Source: Lepidostoma basale
Taxonomy: Eukaryota; Arthropoda; Insecta; Trichoptera; Lepidostomatidae
Direction of reading: 5' to 3'
NCBI GenBank assembly: GCA_022606425.2
Contig: JAHDVF020000675.1
Coordinates: forward strand, 248,001 to 312,000
DNA: 64,000 bases
The position numbers were made by a program, and so were the translations under genes. How positions within the stretch are numbered: the stretch's first letter is position 1; each line of letters starts with the position of its first letter. The notes under the pieces were generated by a model that saw only the letters and a list, made by a program, of their open reading frames with translations, made no database searches and was not told the origin of the DNA. Below are positions 20,560-30,879 of this stretch, in pieces.

Positions 20560-20795
20560 AATTGGTCATTTGAGGGACATATTGCCAGATTGGTAGACGA
20601 TAGATGGACCAAAAGGATGTTGGAGTGGAGACCCCGCGAAGATAAAAGAAACAGGGGTTGACCCCCCACACGATGGTCCGACGACATTCGAAAAATTGCT
20701 GGCGATTGGATGCGAAAGGAACAAGACAGGAAAAAGTATGGGTGAGGCCTATGTACATCAGCGGACGACAACGGCTTTCTGAGTAAGTAAGTAAT
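20560..20795 (+). mobile_element. LINE C-terminal relic with (GTAA)n tail
   Basis: The plus strand reads DRWTKRMLEWRPREDKRNRG, PPTRWSDDIRKIAGDWMRKE, QDRKKYG, CTSADDNGF, then GAGTAAGTAAGTAATG. The WT..LEWRPR...RNRGRP..RW.DD block is a standard non-LTR C-terminal signature. Confidence 0.75.
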
Positions 20796-20989
20796 GTGTT
20801 AAATCTTCTAAAAATGTATTTCATATATTTGCTTATAAACAGTGAAAAGTTCCATGTCATATCTGTAAACAGTTTTGATACAGGTTGTGTCCATTTTCAA
20901 GGCATAGTCAACTAAACACGCCCTAAAAACTTTATTAAGAAGCACTTAATTTGTTGTGTGGCATTATATTTAAAAACACTTTCGTATTT

Positions 20990-21065
20990 TGTTTTCACAC
21001 CACTTTATTTTTTCGAACCAGCTGGTTTCGATCCCACCAGAGATTCTTCAGTGTTACAGAAACTT
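20990..21065 (-). repeat. Hammerhead-like motif with 10-nt palindrome ACCAGCTGGT
   Basis: Minus strand: CTGAAGA (21051-21045), hairpin bounded by ATC and GAT, GAAAC (21029-21025), ACCAGCTGGT, T, then AATAAAGTGGTGTG. It shares the downstream flank of the ACCGGT repeats but has a different, longer palindrome. Confidence 0.55.
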
Positions 21066-21069
21066 TTTA

Positions 21070-22715
21070 ATTTATTGATAATCACAAAATGTGTTCAAGT
21101 TGACTTTTTGGCAATGATGACAAACTATCACACAGCGATAATTACCAAAATGTCCACTTGAGCATATTTTTTTAATGTAAATTACAAAGTTTATGTAGCC
21201 CTGACAAAGACCAGTTGGTTCGTTAAAACATATTAAGTAGTGTATAATAAAATATAAAAGTGTTTTTAACTTATTTTTACATTCATAAAGCTCGTTTCTT
21301 TTTGAGAAAGTGTACCGTGTAGTAAATAATAATAATTTCATATTACGATACATAAAATAAGATCAAAATAATTCATGTAATTTATGTATAAAAATTAATG
21401 TTATTAAAACAGAACAAAATAAGTACCTACTCAATTAAAACTAATCAATAATCTGATACAACAACTAATCACACCCTTAAAATCGTTTTATTCGCAATTT
21501 ACACTACTCAATAATTATATAAATTTTATAAAACATTGTTATTTGAATTGACTATAACTTAAGTGATAATTCTGATAAAAAACATCAATAGCATTGAAAC
21601 CGATCATTGGCATTAAAAAAATATAGTGGAAATCACGTGGAAGTTAAGATGGTGGAATATTTTGAAAAGGAAAAACTACCATTTGCAGTTGAGTGTATGC
21701 CATAATGAAGAAGATTTAGACATACTCGTACTCTATTCTGCTTTGTTCGTTTTTTTTTCTCAATGTTTTACTTACTGAGATTCTAATTATGTTAAGACAA
21801 GAAGACGTTCAATTCTAAATCTGCGCTGTCAGAAGAAATAAAACCGTTTTTCTTACATTCCCCATTTTGTCAGTAAAAAAAGCTTAGAAGACTCCTCTCA
21901 TTTCGTAGGACAAAACGATTCTCATTCTTTAACTAATAAGAAAATCATCCAATTTTCTTGTTAGGACTTTGCAAAATTTGCATGATCAGTATTGCGTAAG
22001 TGCGCGCGGGGCGTCTCGCTATCAAAAGATAAAGCCATGAAAATTCGAGGCAATATCACTTTGATCGTATTCATATAGAGGAGTCAATCTTTCAATACGG
22101 CTCTCGTAAAATTCTACGTGCCGGCATCCCATATTCCCGCTCGGTAGGTGTCCCTTATCTCCGATGGGATGATATTCCTGGGGAGATTTTCCAGAACTCC
22201 GAAGCCGCGGGTGACACACGATTAGTGCTTAACCCCAAATCACATATCCCGAATAAGTGAGTCGGGCGGAGGAGTGTCTCCTCTGAGGTTATCTGGATTT
22301 TAATTAAAACGTTTTAAACAGGGATAATACTCCAGCATGAATTTCCTCTTTAATGTATTGTTCCAAATGCAGGCTAGCACAATCTGAATGACTTGTAAAA
22401 TATACGATTATGATTGTGAAAAAAGTATTCACATAATTTAAAAAAAGTTTTTTTTGTTTAGCTTGAGGCATTAACATTTTATGTAATATTATTGTAATTA
22501 ACCTATAAGCTATTTTCTCTATTTTTCTTTTCCGAAAGAGTATTATATATTATATTGTATATAATTCAATATTACTATAATTTATGTTTGTTAATTTAAC
22601 CAGTTCAATCATGTTATTTTAGAATTTATTATTTTACTGTTTGTATGTAAAAATGTAACAATAAATTTATTACTACTTGTATGACACGGAACACTCCATA
22701 GTGAATAAACATTTT
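21070..22715. other. Unannotated stretch with one GC-rich island
   Basis: AT-rich except 22000-22290, which is GC-richer and looks single-copy. No open frame there has a recognisable domain. Confidence 0.35.
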
Positions 22716-22718
22716 TTT

Positions 22719-23003
22719 TTACTAACTAACTAACTAACCATCATGCCGTCTCCCCGAAGGGGCAGGCAGAAAGAATGGACTGCCACACTTTTCTTTCCTG
22801 ACATATTTCTCTCGCTTCTTCAACATTCATACATCGTGTCATGCACGCGCGTCGACTCCTCACATGGACTCCGACATTCAATATTTGATTTATTTGGTCG
22901 TGCCACGTTTTCCTCGGTCATCCTCTATTTCTGGTTCCATTTACATCATTTACATATAATTTTTTTACCATTATTTCTTCATTCATTCTTTCCATATGTC
23001 CAA
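22719..23003 (-). mobile_element. R-LINE 3' end
   Basis: Tail complement ACTAACTAACTAACTAACC (22721-22739), then the complement of the C-terminal region back to GHMERMNEE, with a small deletion near 22850-22870. Confidence 0.8.
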
Positions 23004-23007
23004 AACT

Positions 23008-23375
23008 AAAAAAACTAACCATCACGCCGTCTCTCCGAAAGGGTAGGCAGAAAGAATGGACTGTCACACTTTAACCGATGCGACACTCCATCCTTCTCTT
23101 TTCGCCCCGCGGGAGACGCGGTGTGATGGGTTGCGAACCGCATCGCCACAAACCATCTTAATTATCCTTTCATTATTTTGTTCACGACACCATCATTCGC
23201 ACTGCATTCACTTCTTATATTTTCATTCGACACTCTATCAAACACAGAGTATCCACACATTCGTCTAAGAGATCTCATTTCTACTGCATTTATTCTACAT
23301 TTATCCTTCTTTTGCCAGTTCCATGCTTAGCTCCATACATAAGGGTCGGTAGAAGAACACCATTGTGAACACCAT
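23008..23375 (-). mobile_element. R-LINE copy with substituted C-terminal segment
   Basis: Minus strand: normal sequence from the PTLMYG region down to SLRWF (about 23155), then a foreign block (about 23070-23150) encoding GDAVRNPSHRVSRGAKREGW and SVASVKV, then the usual QSILSAYPFGETA and a short tail. The same foreign block sits before an R-LINE tail at 54.53-54.72 kb. It replaces about 270 bp of the standard sequence. Confidence 0.75.
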
Positions 23376-23429
23376 TTTTTTTTTAATGTGAAATATTTAT
23401 GAATCGAAATGACATTTGATATTGTTAAA

Positions 23430-23605
23430 AATGTCTGTTAACTACATGTGTTTTATGAGTGATAAGTTTCGCTTTGATAGAGCATTATCAAATGGTAAAG
23501 AGAATTTGATATTTTTTAGTAAGGTGAAGCATGTCACAACAAAAAAAAATATCTTCTAGATTTTATTAAGATTTTATTTTATATCAATACTGAATATTTA
23601 TTATA
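23430..23605. repeat. ACATGT foldback family, degraded
   Basis: AGTTTCGCTTTGATAGAGCA with TTATCAAATG faces AGTAAGGTGAAGCATGTCAC and CTTCTAGATTTTATTAAG. Confidence 0.5.
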
Positions 23606-23642
23606 GAGACACATTGCTACACATTTACACATTGCTACAAAC

Positions 23643-24105
23643 AATGTTCAATTCAACAACATTTTGAATGTATACAAATTCTTGTAGACAAATACTGGAT
23701 TTCACCCATTGCGGATAAATCATTTTTTATTTTACAAAGATTAATTGTATCTCAATAGAGACGAAGATGCAAGTTGTTTTCTGGGAACAGAAGGTGGTGG
23801 CCGAAGCGCTTACAGGACTTATGACCTGTCATTGGTTGGGTTGAGCGATCGCTTCACGTTTAACAACATTCCCCATTCCGCCGTTATGACCACCACGTCT
23901 GACAAAGTTTGTCAGACGTGGTGGTCATAACGGCGGAATGGGGAATGTTGTTAAACGTGAAGCGATCGCTCAACCCAACCAATGACAGGTCATAAGTCCT
24001 GTAAGCGTCTCGGCCACCACCTTCTGTTCCCAGAAAACAACTTGCATCTTCGTCTCTATTGAGATACAATTAATCCTTGTAAAATAAAAAATGTTCAATT
24101 CAATT
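23643..24105. repeat. LIR family palindrome with target duplication
   Basis: Two nearly identical arms, 23722-23905 plus and 23908-24092 minus, meet at TGACAAAGTTTGTCA, so each strand has the same 61-codon open frame. The outer sequence AATGTTCAATTCAACA at about 23643-23658 recurs (with a short repeat expansion) at 24089-24105, which looks like a target-site duplication of about 15 bp. The left side carries an extra 60 bp seen also at 12.78 kb. The near identity of the arms implies recent origin or ongoing conversion. Confidence 0.8.
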
Positions 24106-24299
24106 CAACAAATTTTTCGAAAAACATTTTTATCAATTAAAATTTATATGTTGAAAAATACTGTAAAACTTCATATCAATTATTTAATATTGACCGAAAT
24201 TTCTATTATATTTTATTTTTATTAACTTATATGGACTATAGTTGATATAGTTGACATACCTGGGCAAACTTCGTCTTCTGCTTTTTCATCTTATTCGGT

Positions 24300-24545
24300 C
24301 CATTCCTAGACAAAGTCCTCCTCCATTCGCTTTCATGCCATTCTGTCTTGTGCAGACTGCATCCAGGTTATGACGACGTGTCGGTTCAGGTCACCTTACC
24401 CCCGTATTTGCAGTCGCCCTGCACTTCTCTTTGTGGTCCATGGCCTCCAAGTCAGCAGTCTTTTTGTCAATTTTAGTCCGAGATTCTGGTTACGTATCCC
24501 GCCCATAGCCATTTAAGAACCGCTACACGGTGGATGATGTCATTA
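24300..24545 (-). mobile_element. LINE C-terminal relic
   Basis: With frame changes the minus strand reads RVAVLKWLWAG, then a WTTKRSAGRL region and AQDRMAWKRMEEDFV. A second copy is at 56.72-56.96 kb on the same strand. Confidence 0.6.
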
Positions 24546-24564
24546 CCTGGGCAAAATCAAATAC

Positions 24565-24780
24565 AAATGATAATGACTTAATGATTTTTTTTCAATGACT
24601 AATACCAAGGACTTAAATCAATGATATTGGAATTTATTTTTACAATCTTCAATGTGAGCAGAAAATAGCTCATTATTATGAAGAAGGAATCTGGTCGTGT
24701 CCAGGCTTGAACTCAAGTCCCCTGGATCAGGAGCCAAGCGTTCTATCCCCTAGACTAGACCACCACCCAATTAAAAACAT
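24565..24780 (-). mobile_element. SINE2, full-length-like copy
   Basis: Minus strand: GTGGTCTAGTCTAGGGGATA, box-B-like GAGTTCAAGCC, TTCTGCTCACATTGAAGATT, then ATGATATT-type tail sequence. Opposite orientation to the copy at 18.02 kb, with an insertion of TCTAG in box A. Confidence 0.7.
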
Positions 24781-24784
24781 ATAG

Positions 24785-25615
24785 CCCCAAAAATATCATC
24801 AAACTTTAAAAAAAACATATGTTATCGTCAATATTAAAATAAAGTTTCCGCATTCTGTGGAAAAAACAACAAAAAGAAAGGAAATTAAATGTTTTTTTTA
24901 TTGTATTTTAATAAGAAAAATGGGTTTATTTATAAAAAGGATTCGGAATGATTTGATGATTGTTTCTCGAGTTTCAGGCCTAAAATTGAATGTAAGAAGC
25001 CACATTTATTAGTACGGGGAATTGAGTTATTCTTGCTTTCATCAAGAGAAAGGAGGAAGATTTTGTTTGGTTTCTGAGTCAAATTATTCAAATAATATCT
25101 CCGGGGGAGAAATCGCGTCCCCAGCTTCCTATGCGTCAAACTTCGTTATTCGCGTACACGTAAATCGAGTTTAAAACTATAAAATCGCATATGTAGAGGA
25201 TCCCGTATCCGACCGTGCCCTGGAGCACATGGTTTAATAAGTTCCCCCCATAAGCAATAATAATAAAATCGAAATACCCAAATTACACGGCCTCTTTAAT
25301 GTCTACGCGTGTCTCCGCGGTATCGGAAGATTCATTCCCCAGATAGCTCGTATTTATGATTTCTGCTCAAACATGTTTCAAAACAATTTTATTTCTCAGA
25401 ATTGCCAATGAATTATGATTGAAATACTCGGGAAATTCCTATTTTAGTATCAATAATATTATTATCGTAGAATGTACATACGTTGTTTGTATTTAGCTTT
25501 TCAAATTCAAAAAAATATGTAATAGATATTATTTAACATTTGTGAGATTTAAAATCAAGTATTATAGCTAAGACTTACTCTAAAAATAAGTATTGCAAAT
25601 GTAAAAGGATATATG
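24785..25615. other. No recognised feature
   Basis: GC-richer at 25070-25340. Looks single-copy. Confidence 0.3.
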
Positions 25616-25621
25616 TTCTAT

Positions 25622-26125
25622 TTAAAGAATGGAAGTGAAGCTTGAAGCCTCATGTACGTAAGTGAAGCTTGGAACTGGCAAAAGAAGGATGAAAGCAGGA
25701 TAAACGCCGTAGAAATGAGATCACTAAGAAGAATGTGCGGGAAACTGTTGTATGATAAAATACCGAACGATGAAATAAAAAAGAAATGTAAGGCATATGA
25801 CTGCATCATGGATAAAATTAAAAAAAGGATCCATGAGATGGTTTGGACATACGGAACGAATGAATGAGAGTAGAATGGTTAAAAAGTTGTACACAAGCAG
25901 CGTGAGTAAAAAAAGAAACCGAGGACAGCCGAGAAAAACATGACATAACCAAATTAATCAATGACTAAAAGGCGGTCACATTCGAAGTCGGAATAATCGA
26001 CATGCGTGCATGGTTCGATGTATGAATGTAGAGGAAGCCCGAGAGGTATGCCAGGACAGAGCATTGTATCTCTGCCTACCCCTCCGTGGAAATAGCGTGA
26101 TATTTAGTTAGATAGTTAATTAGTT
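25622..26125 (+). mobile_element. R-LINE, diverged subfamily
   Basis: SEAWNWQKKDESRINAVEMR and RRMCGKLLYDKIPNDEIKKK are open (25652-25867); then frameshifts through WFGHTERMNES, SRKNRGQPRKT and the C terminus. Tail ATTTAGTTAGATAGTTAATTAG is degraded. Residue changes are shared with 55.7 and 59.4 kb, so this is probably an older subfamily. Confidence 0.8.
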
Positions 26126-26129
26126 TAAA

Positions 26130-26900
26130 GAATATTTTTGCAAAATAAAAGAGAGCTACTTACAGATTTTACACCGACATGAATTCGGTTATAAGGGATA
26201 TTTGGAATAACTCTTTGAAAATTTCGTGATCGATTTGGTTCTCCTGAATTTCGTATTATTTATTTTGATGATGAACGCTTTGTTTATATAGAATTAAAAA
26301 TTATTTGCCAGAGCTCAAAAGGCGCTCCGTGAATGGTAAATAAAATTATCGTTAAAATTCGATCAAATACATACTGCTATTTGTACTGCGGCCTATCTAT
26401 ATTATTCGATCCATTTCGTATTTCCGAATAATCATGTTTGCCTTTAAAAGCGTATCTTTTCCCCATTACGATGATATATTTTTAACAAACCGAAGAAATA
26501 TGCCATTAGGCCAATGTGACTCCCATTAATGTCCACCTTTATGGAGCGCCCTAGAACAGACCCCGGCCGGCGCCGCAATCGCGGACAATAGTACTAACTA
26601 ATGGAGCCCAAAGATAACGCAATACATCTACGAGGTCGGGAATAAGCGTTATCGGTTTACCGGTAATAGGGTTGTGCCCAATTGTGTTTTTTACCCGACT
26701 GCCGCGCGATCGGGATCTAACCCATTTGCATAAAGCGCTCATCTGTCACACGGCTTTTAAAAATTATAAAGGCCAAAGAGGTGATACGGGTATTGATTCT
26801 TGTAGCAAATATTTAAATAAATGTATCTCTAAATGTGAAATATTTTTTCATTATTATTTACCTTTGAAATATGGGGGATTTTCTTGCTACATTCAGATAT
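26130..26900. other. Unannotated, GC-rich island 26520-26760
   Basis: Contains CCCCGGCCGGCGCCGC and several short open frames without domains. No copy elsewhere in the window. Confidence 0.35.
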
Positions 26901-27518
26901 AGCAATTGTATCGGACGTATGCAAATAGATTATTATTTTATTTCATTATTTACAACTATGTTCATTTTATTTAATTAATGTTAGTAATTTTATGTTGATT
27001 TAAGTTTTAATTTGTTTCTGTCATTTGTAAAAATAAATAAGGCGGTCGGTAAGGAGTGGAAGCGCATATAATGGCCGAGCCATAGAGGGCTCCCTCCGCT
27101 TACCCGAAGCTGTTATAGGCGCAGCGGCGCCTTTCGTCAGCTTCACTCGTGCACTCCCTAGGCCCGTCCCCCGTCCATGCGGGACTTACGTTAAAAAATA
27201 TATATATATATTTGAAACCAAGGGGGACCCAGACCACATTTAAGCTACGCTACCCTCCCTCGATGTCCCGCCGTACACACATAGCAATACAACAGCATAA
27301 GCAAATACACAATTTTCCTTTATAATAGTGGAAGCGAATAGTAACGAAGATGCGTGCAGTGGCTCTGACAAAATAAATCGAAGTATTCTCGGAAAACAGT
27401 GGCCGTTGGTCGCGCCATTGTTAACAGCCAAGCAGAGCGCCGTGGCAACTGCACTGAAATTCTCAGAAACGGAAAACCGTTACCAACGCTATCGCTAGTT
27501 GTTTGAGGCCGCGGAGGC

Positions 27519-27526
27519 TATATAAG
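27519..27526 (+). promoter_or_regulatory. TATA box of the solo LTR
   Basis: TATATAAG within GGAGGCTATATAAGCCGG, followed about 30 bp later by pyrimidine-rich sequence suited to a transcription start. Confidence 0.6.
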
Positions 27527-27697
27527 CCGGTCGTGTTTGGAATCGGCCCTCTCTTTTCTCACTTTCACACACGCATTCACACGCTGCGCGTCAGGAGGCT
27601 TTGCGCTCCTAGCTAGGTGAAAACCAGTCCTTGTAAGGGATTTGAGCTACTGCCACAACTCTCTTCGCTTTAACTCCTGCACCGAACGCTGCACTAT

Positions 27698-27703
27698 AAT
27701 AAA
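27698..27703 (+). terminator. Poly(A) signal of the solo LTR
   Basis: AATAAA about 175 bp after the TATA box, followed by GT-rich TTGGTTTTATT, consistent with the R region of an LTR. Confidence 0.55.
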
Positions 27704-27970
27704 ACTTGGTTTTATTACACACAAACATCATCACGCCATATTCTCTGCTTCCACCATCTACAATACATCGGAGACGAGCAGCAGTCAGCGGCCTAAATAA
27801 AAATTAATAGTACGGGGGGAGCAATCTGTCCCGTACAGCAATTGTAACATAATAGCGAGCCCACCCCTATTTGTAATATGAAATTTAAAGACTTTACTAT
27901 ACAATATCAATTTCTAATATCTCTGATATCATGTTAATTTACAAAGTTTAAATTCAACTATCTTCTAAAC

Positions 27971-28080
27971 AATATATAATAATGAAAATAAAAAAAATTA
28001 TTAAGAATTTTATTTTATTTTCATTATTTACAATGAACTTCTACCACGAAATTTCAATCAACAACATAAATATATAATAA
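27971..28080 (+). mobile_element. About 86-bp short mobile unit with 12-bp target duplication
   Basis: AATATATAATAA occurs at 27971-27982 and 28069-28080. Between them is an 86-bp unit: a hairpin (ATGAAAATAAAA against TTTTATTTTCAT) followed by AATGAACTTCTACCACGAAA and TTTCAATCAACAACAT. The same unit with a different target duplication is at 43.02-43.11 kb; a piece is at 37.2 kb. Confidence 0.7.
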
Positions 28081-28435
28081 CATTTCATTGTATAATATAT
28101 CACGCCGTTACATCATTTTATATGTTATTTTATTTTTTTAATTCACGAACATTACAGATGCGTCAATCCAAGTCATCTGCAACAACATAACTACACAATA
28201 AGAATTGTTTTCAAAAAATATGAATACAAAAAACAAAGGTTACATATTACTAAGAGCAATCAAATCACCGATATCGCATTTCCTATGCATTAATTTTATC
28301 AAATAACTTTTATTTATAAAGTGAAACTATAATCAAAAGCACACTATAAATATGTGAAAATTATTTCACATACGTAGCAATTGTACATTTATTTTATATT
28401 TCTTAATGAATTATACATAATTTAATATTATACGT
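28081..28435. other. AT-rich stretch
   Basis: Nothing recognised. Confidence 0.3.
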
Positions 28436-28792
28436 ATGTGTGGTAGAACGATATACGACAGAATCTCAAATGCTGATATAGGAAAAAATGTAGAGCGGAA
28501 GAAGGTATTATGAACAAAATTATGAAAGGATCGCTGCGTTGCTTCGGACATATGGAGCGCATGGATGGAGAAATAATGGTTAAGAAAGTGTACGTTAATG
28601 ATATAAATGGAGTACGGAGTCGAGGCAGACCGAGGAAAACATGGCATGACCAAATTAATTAAATTTTAAAGGTTGGTTATGTTAGAAGTCGGAAGAATCG
28701 ACGTGCGTGTATGACTCGCTGTATGAATGTGGAGGAAGCTAGAGAGGTATGCCAGGATAGAATAGTGTGGTGGTCCATTCTATCTGCCTGTT
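28436..28792 (+). mobile_element. R-LINE, diverged copy lacking its tail
   Basis: CGRTIYDRISNADIGKN, KIMKGSLRCFGHMERMDGE, then RGRPRKTWHDQIN and RACMTRCMNVEEAREVCQD with stops. Breaks off at the SILSACL position; no GTTA tail follows. Confidence 0.75.
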
Positions 28793-28839
28793 TGTTGTTG
28801 TTGTTATTGTTAATATTATACACATATTTAAAAATTAAT

Positions 28840-29005
28840 ACGAATGAAAAGTCTGTTTTATAGAAGTGTTATTATAATTTGTGGGAATGACATGTTTGGC
28901 CTTTCTAAGACATTGTCAAATGTGTACCAAATTTCTAGAAATCTGACGTTTTCATTCGTGTTTATTATTTAATATGGAGTTTGACATCATTGTTCACATG
29001 TAATT
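28840..29005. repeat. ACATGT foldback family
   Basis: Outer arms CGAATGAAAAGTCTGTTTTA and ATCTGACGTTTTCATTCG enclose GGGAATGACATGTTTGGCC and a reduced second half; TTTAATATGGAGTTTGACAT follows. Confidence 0.6.
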
Positions 29006-29029
29006 GGATTACGGATGATTAGTTGAGCC

Positions 29030-29345
29030 GAAGCGTTGCCCCAGTACAAATTTCGGGGATCGAGCGTTCGTGGTAGCCGGTCCATCAGCTTGGAACAATC
29101 TTCCTTCACACCTCAGATGCACAAATGATCCGACAGATTTCAGATCTGAATTACAAACCCATCTTTTTCATATTTCATACCCAATTTAAACATTTTTACT
29201 TTGTTCTACTATACTTTTTAACCGATCGGTCACATTTAGATTTTTAGATTTAAAACACGTCTTAATTCGCCCTTGAGGTGATTACATCACAAAAACGGCG
29301 CTTTAAAAGTTAGCATTATATTATTATTATTTATTATTATTATTG
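29030..29345 (+). mobile_element. CR1-like LINE 3' end
   Basis: The plus strand reads FGDRAFVVAGPSAWNNLPSH, LRCTNDPTDFRSELQTHLF and a stop. The 3' UTR CGCCCTTGAGGTGATTACAT, CAAAAACGGCGCTTTAAAAG and an ATT-rich tail follow. The YGDRAF..A.P..WN.LP..LR block is the usual end of CR1-group polyproteins. Confidence 0.8.
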
Positions 29346-29349
29346 TTCA

Positions 29350-30030
29350 AGAAATAATAAATATTCTATAATAGTTCTATCATGTCAGAGCTTTAGATGC
29401 TACGTGTCACGTATTACGTGTATAAACAAAGTATTGTGTCTGAGTACATGTTTAATTGAACGGATTTACATTGACAAAATCCAATCAAGCACGTATTGTG
29501 GCCGAGTCATCTCCGGCGGTTCTAGAATTCAAATTTCTACAAAACTATTGTTTACTTTAATCAATTCCAATACAGGTACTTAATCAATAATTGGAGAGCT
29601 CCGGTACCTACGGACACGGCGGGCGGCGTGGCCATAATAGCCCCCCGGGGGCGCCAATAGAGAACCCACTTTGATAATCCCCCGGATTTAGACATAAGGT
29701 TATCTCCGCTCCGTGGCGTTATTCAAGGCACGGGCGGTTAACTGTTATGAATGTAAGGGGATGCGAGGGTAAGTTCCAGGCTGGGTGAGACAGACTTGGG
29801 TAATCACCTGTATTTACTCAATATAGGGAGCGTATCCTTTGCCACTATTTTTCACGCCAACACTGTTGTCATGTTTACATAATATTACAATTTGTCAAAG
29901 TAAATAAGTTAATTTAAAACATTTTATATACTAATAGATACAGCAAATATAACTTTTACCTACGTATGAAGCACTTAATATGTGATATGACATTTTTGGA
30001 TTGATATCCATAAGTGATATTTTTTTTTAA
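29350..30030. other. Unannotated, GC-rich island 29590-29810
   Basis: Includes TAGCCCCCCGGGGGCGCC. Not repeated in the window and without a recognisable open frame. Confidence 0.35.
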
Positions 30031-30034
30031 TTGT

Positions 30035-30185
30035 CCATGTTTTGGCCGAAACACTATGATACTTCAACATTTTTAATGTTAAAATTAAAAACGCTGTTAT
30101 AATATCACAATTTCTTTTTATTCACTGAGAGTGTCGCAACAGCTGTTTCGCCAACCAATGTTGACATCATCAGTGTTTATTTTTT
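30035..30185 (-). repeat. ACAGCTGT family repeat, hammerhead-like motif
   Basis: Minus strand: CTGATGA (30173-30167), hairpin with TCAAC and GTTGG arms, GAAAC (30149-30145), ACAGCTGT, then T. The plus-strand flank TTTTGGCCGAAACACTATGA and ATAATATCACAATTTCTTTT is shared with 48.1 and 57.2 kb. Confidence 0.65.
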
Positions 30186-30234
30186 TTTTCTATCATTGTA
30201 AATGTTGTTACAAAGATAGAAAAAAAATTATAAT

Positions 30235-30535
30235 AAATTTAAAATTACAAACTTGTTTCGTCTTACCGAAGCCCTTCATCGGTGTAGTTAAAAATATAAT
30301 ATATACAAAACAAATATTTAAAACCAATAAGAACTTTAAATATTATTTTAGATTATTTCCAAATATTTGCAACATCATATGTATAGACGTTCGAAAATAT
30401 GATTTTAAGATCTGTCAAAACTGACAACATTCAAGATAAAATTTGTTTTGTATATATTATATTTTTAACTACACTGATGAAGGGCTTCTGTGTCCCGAAA
30501 CAGGTTTGTAATTTTTTATTTCATAATTATGTAAA
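30235..30535. repeat. Foldback pair with best-folding hammerhead-like motifs
   Basis: Two opposed copies. Plus copy: TACA, CTGATGA (30474-30480), hairpin GGG...CCC, GAAAC (30497-30501), ACAGGT, T, TGTA. TACA (30470-30473) pairs with TGTA (30507-30510) as stem I. Minus copy (about 30245-30290) has CCGATGA, GGGC...hairpin, GAAAC, ACAAGT, T and the same TACA/TGTA pair. Arms continue as AAAATTACAAAC and its complement. Confidence 0.65.
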
Positions 30536-30619
30536 AATATATTGTTACAATAGTATTGTTGCAACGAAAGAAAATTGTATGTGTAACTATGAATCCGCAA
30601 CACCCGACGCAACACAAGA

Positions 30620-30870
30620 CGACCTTCGTGGCCGAGTGGTAAGTGCATTGACTGCCACCCCGAAAGTTCCGGGTTCGATTCCCGGCGAGGGCAGTGTGAT
30701 TGTCACACTGTCTTTGGTCTGGTGTAGAATTCACGTGACAATAAAATGGCGATAGATTAGCACCTATCACATGTCACGAGAATCACTATGATAGCTATAA
30801 ATACCCTTTACATCGATTTGGCTCATGCTGTCATGATGTAAAGATCGATTCAACAAAATAATAAAAATAA
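30620..30870 (+). mobile_element. tRNA-derived SINE, nearly complete, tail type 2
   Basis: Box-A-like GTGGCCGAGTGGTAAGTG (30629-30646), box-B GGGTTCGATTCCC (30671-30683), common body, then a different 3' part: CATCGATTTGGCTCATGCTG, ATGATGTAAAG, GATTCAACA and an A-rich end. Confidence 0.85.
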
Positions 30871-30879
30871 AATAAATCA

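Larger units (their letters stand above)
26907..27837 (+). mobile_element. Solo LTR of an LTR retrotransposon
   Basis: A 931-bp unit starts TGTATCGGACG and ends CTGTCCCGTACA, so the ends are TG...CA with inverted similarity (TGTAYCGGAC). It is flanked by a direct repeat GCAAT (26902-26906 and 27838-27842), a 5-bp target duplication. It has a TATA box and poly(A) signal in the expected order. No primer-binding site, polypurine tract or gag-pol sequence adjoins it, so it is a recombined solo LTR. About 170 bp of it recur at 45.11-45.28 kb. Gypsy, BEL and Copia all give target duplications of about this size, so the group is not assigned. Confidence 0.8.

Noticed and set aside
23745..24069. Two nearly identical 61-codon frames on opposite strands
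   Set aside because: They are the two arms of the LIR palindrome. Other LIR copies do not keep the frame, so it is not coding.
30629..30683. tRNA gene
   Set aside because: Boxes A and B are present, but the cloverleaf is incomplete and the same head occurs at nine loci followed by SINE body sequence.
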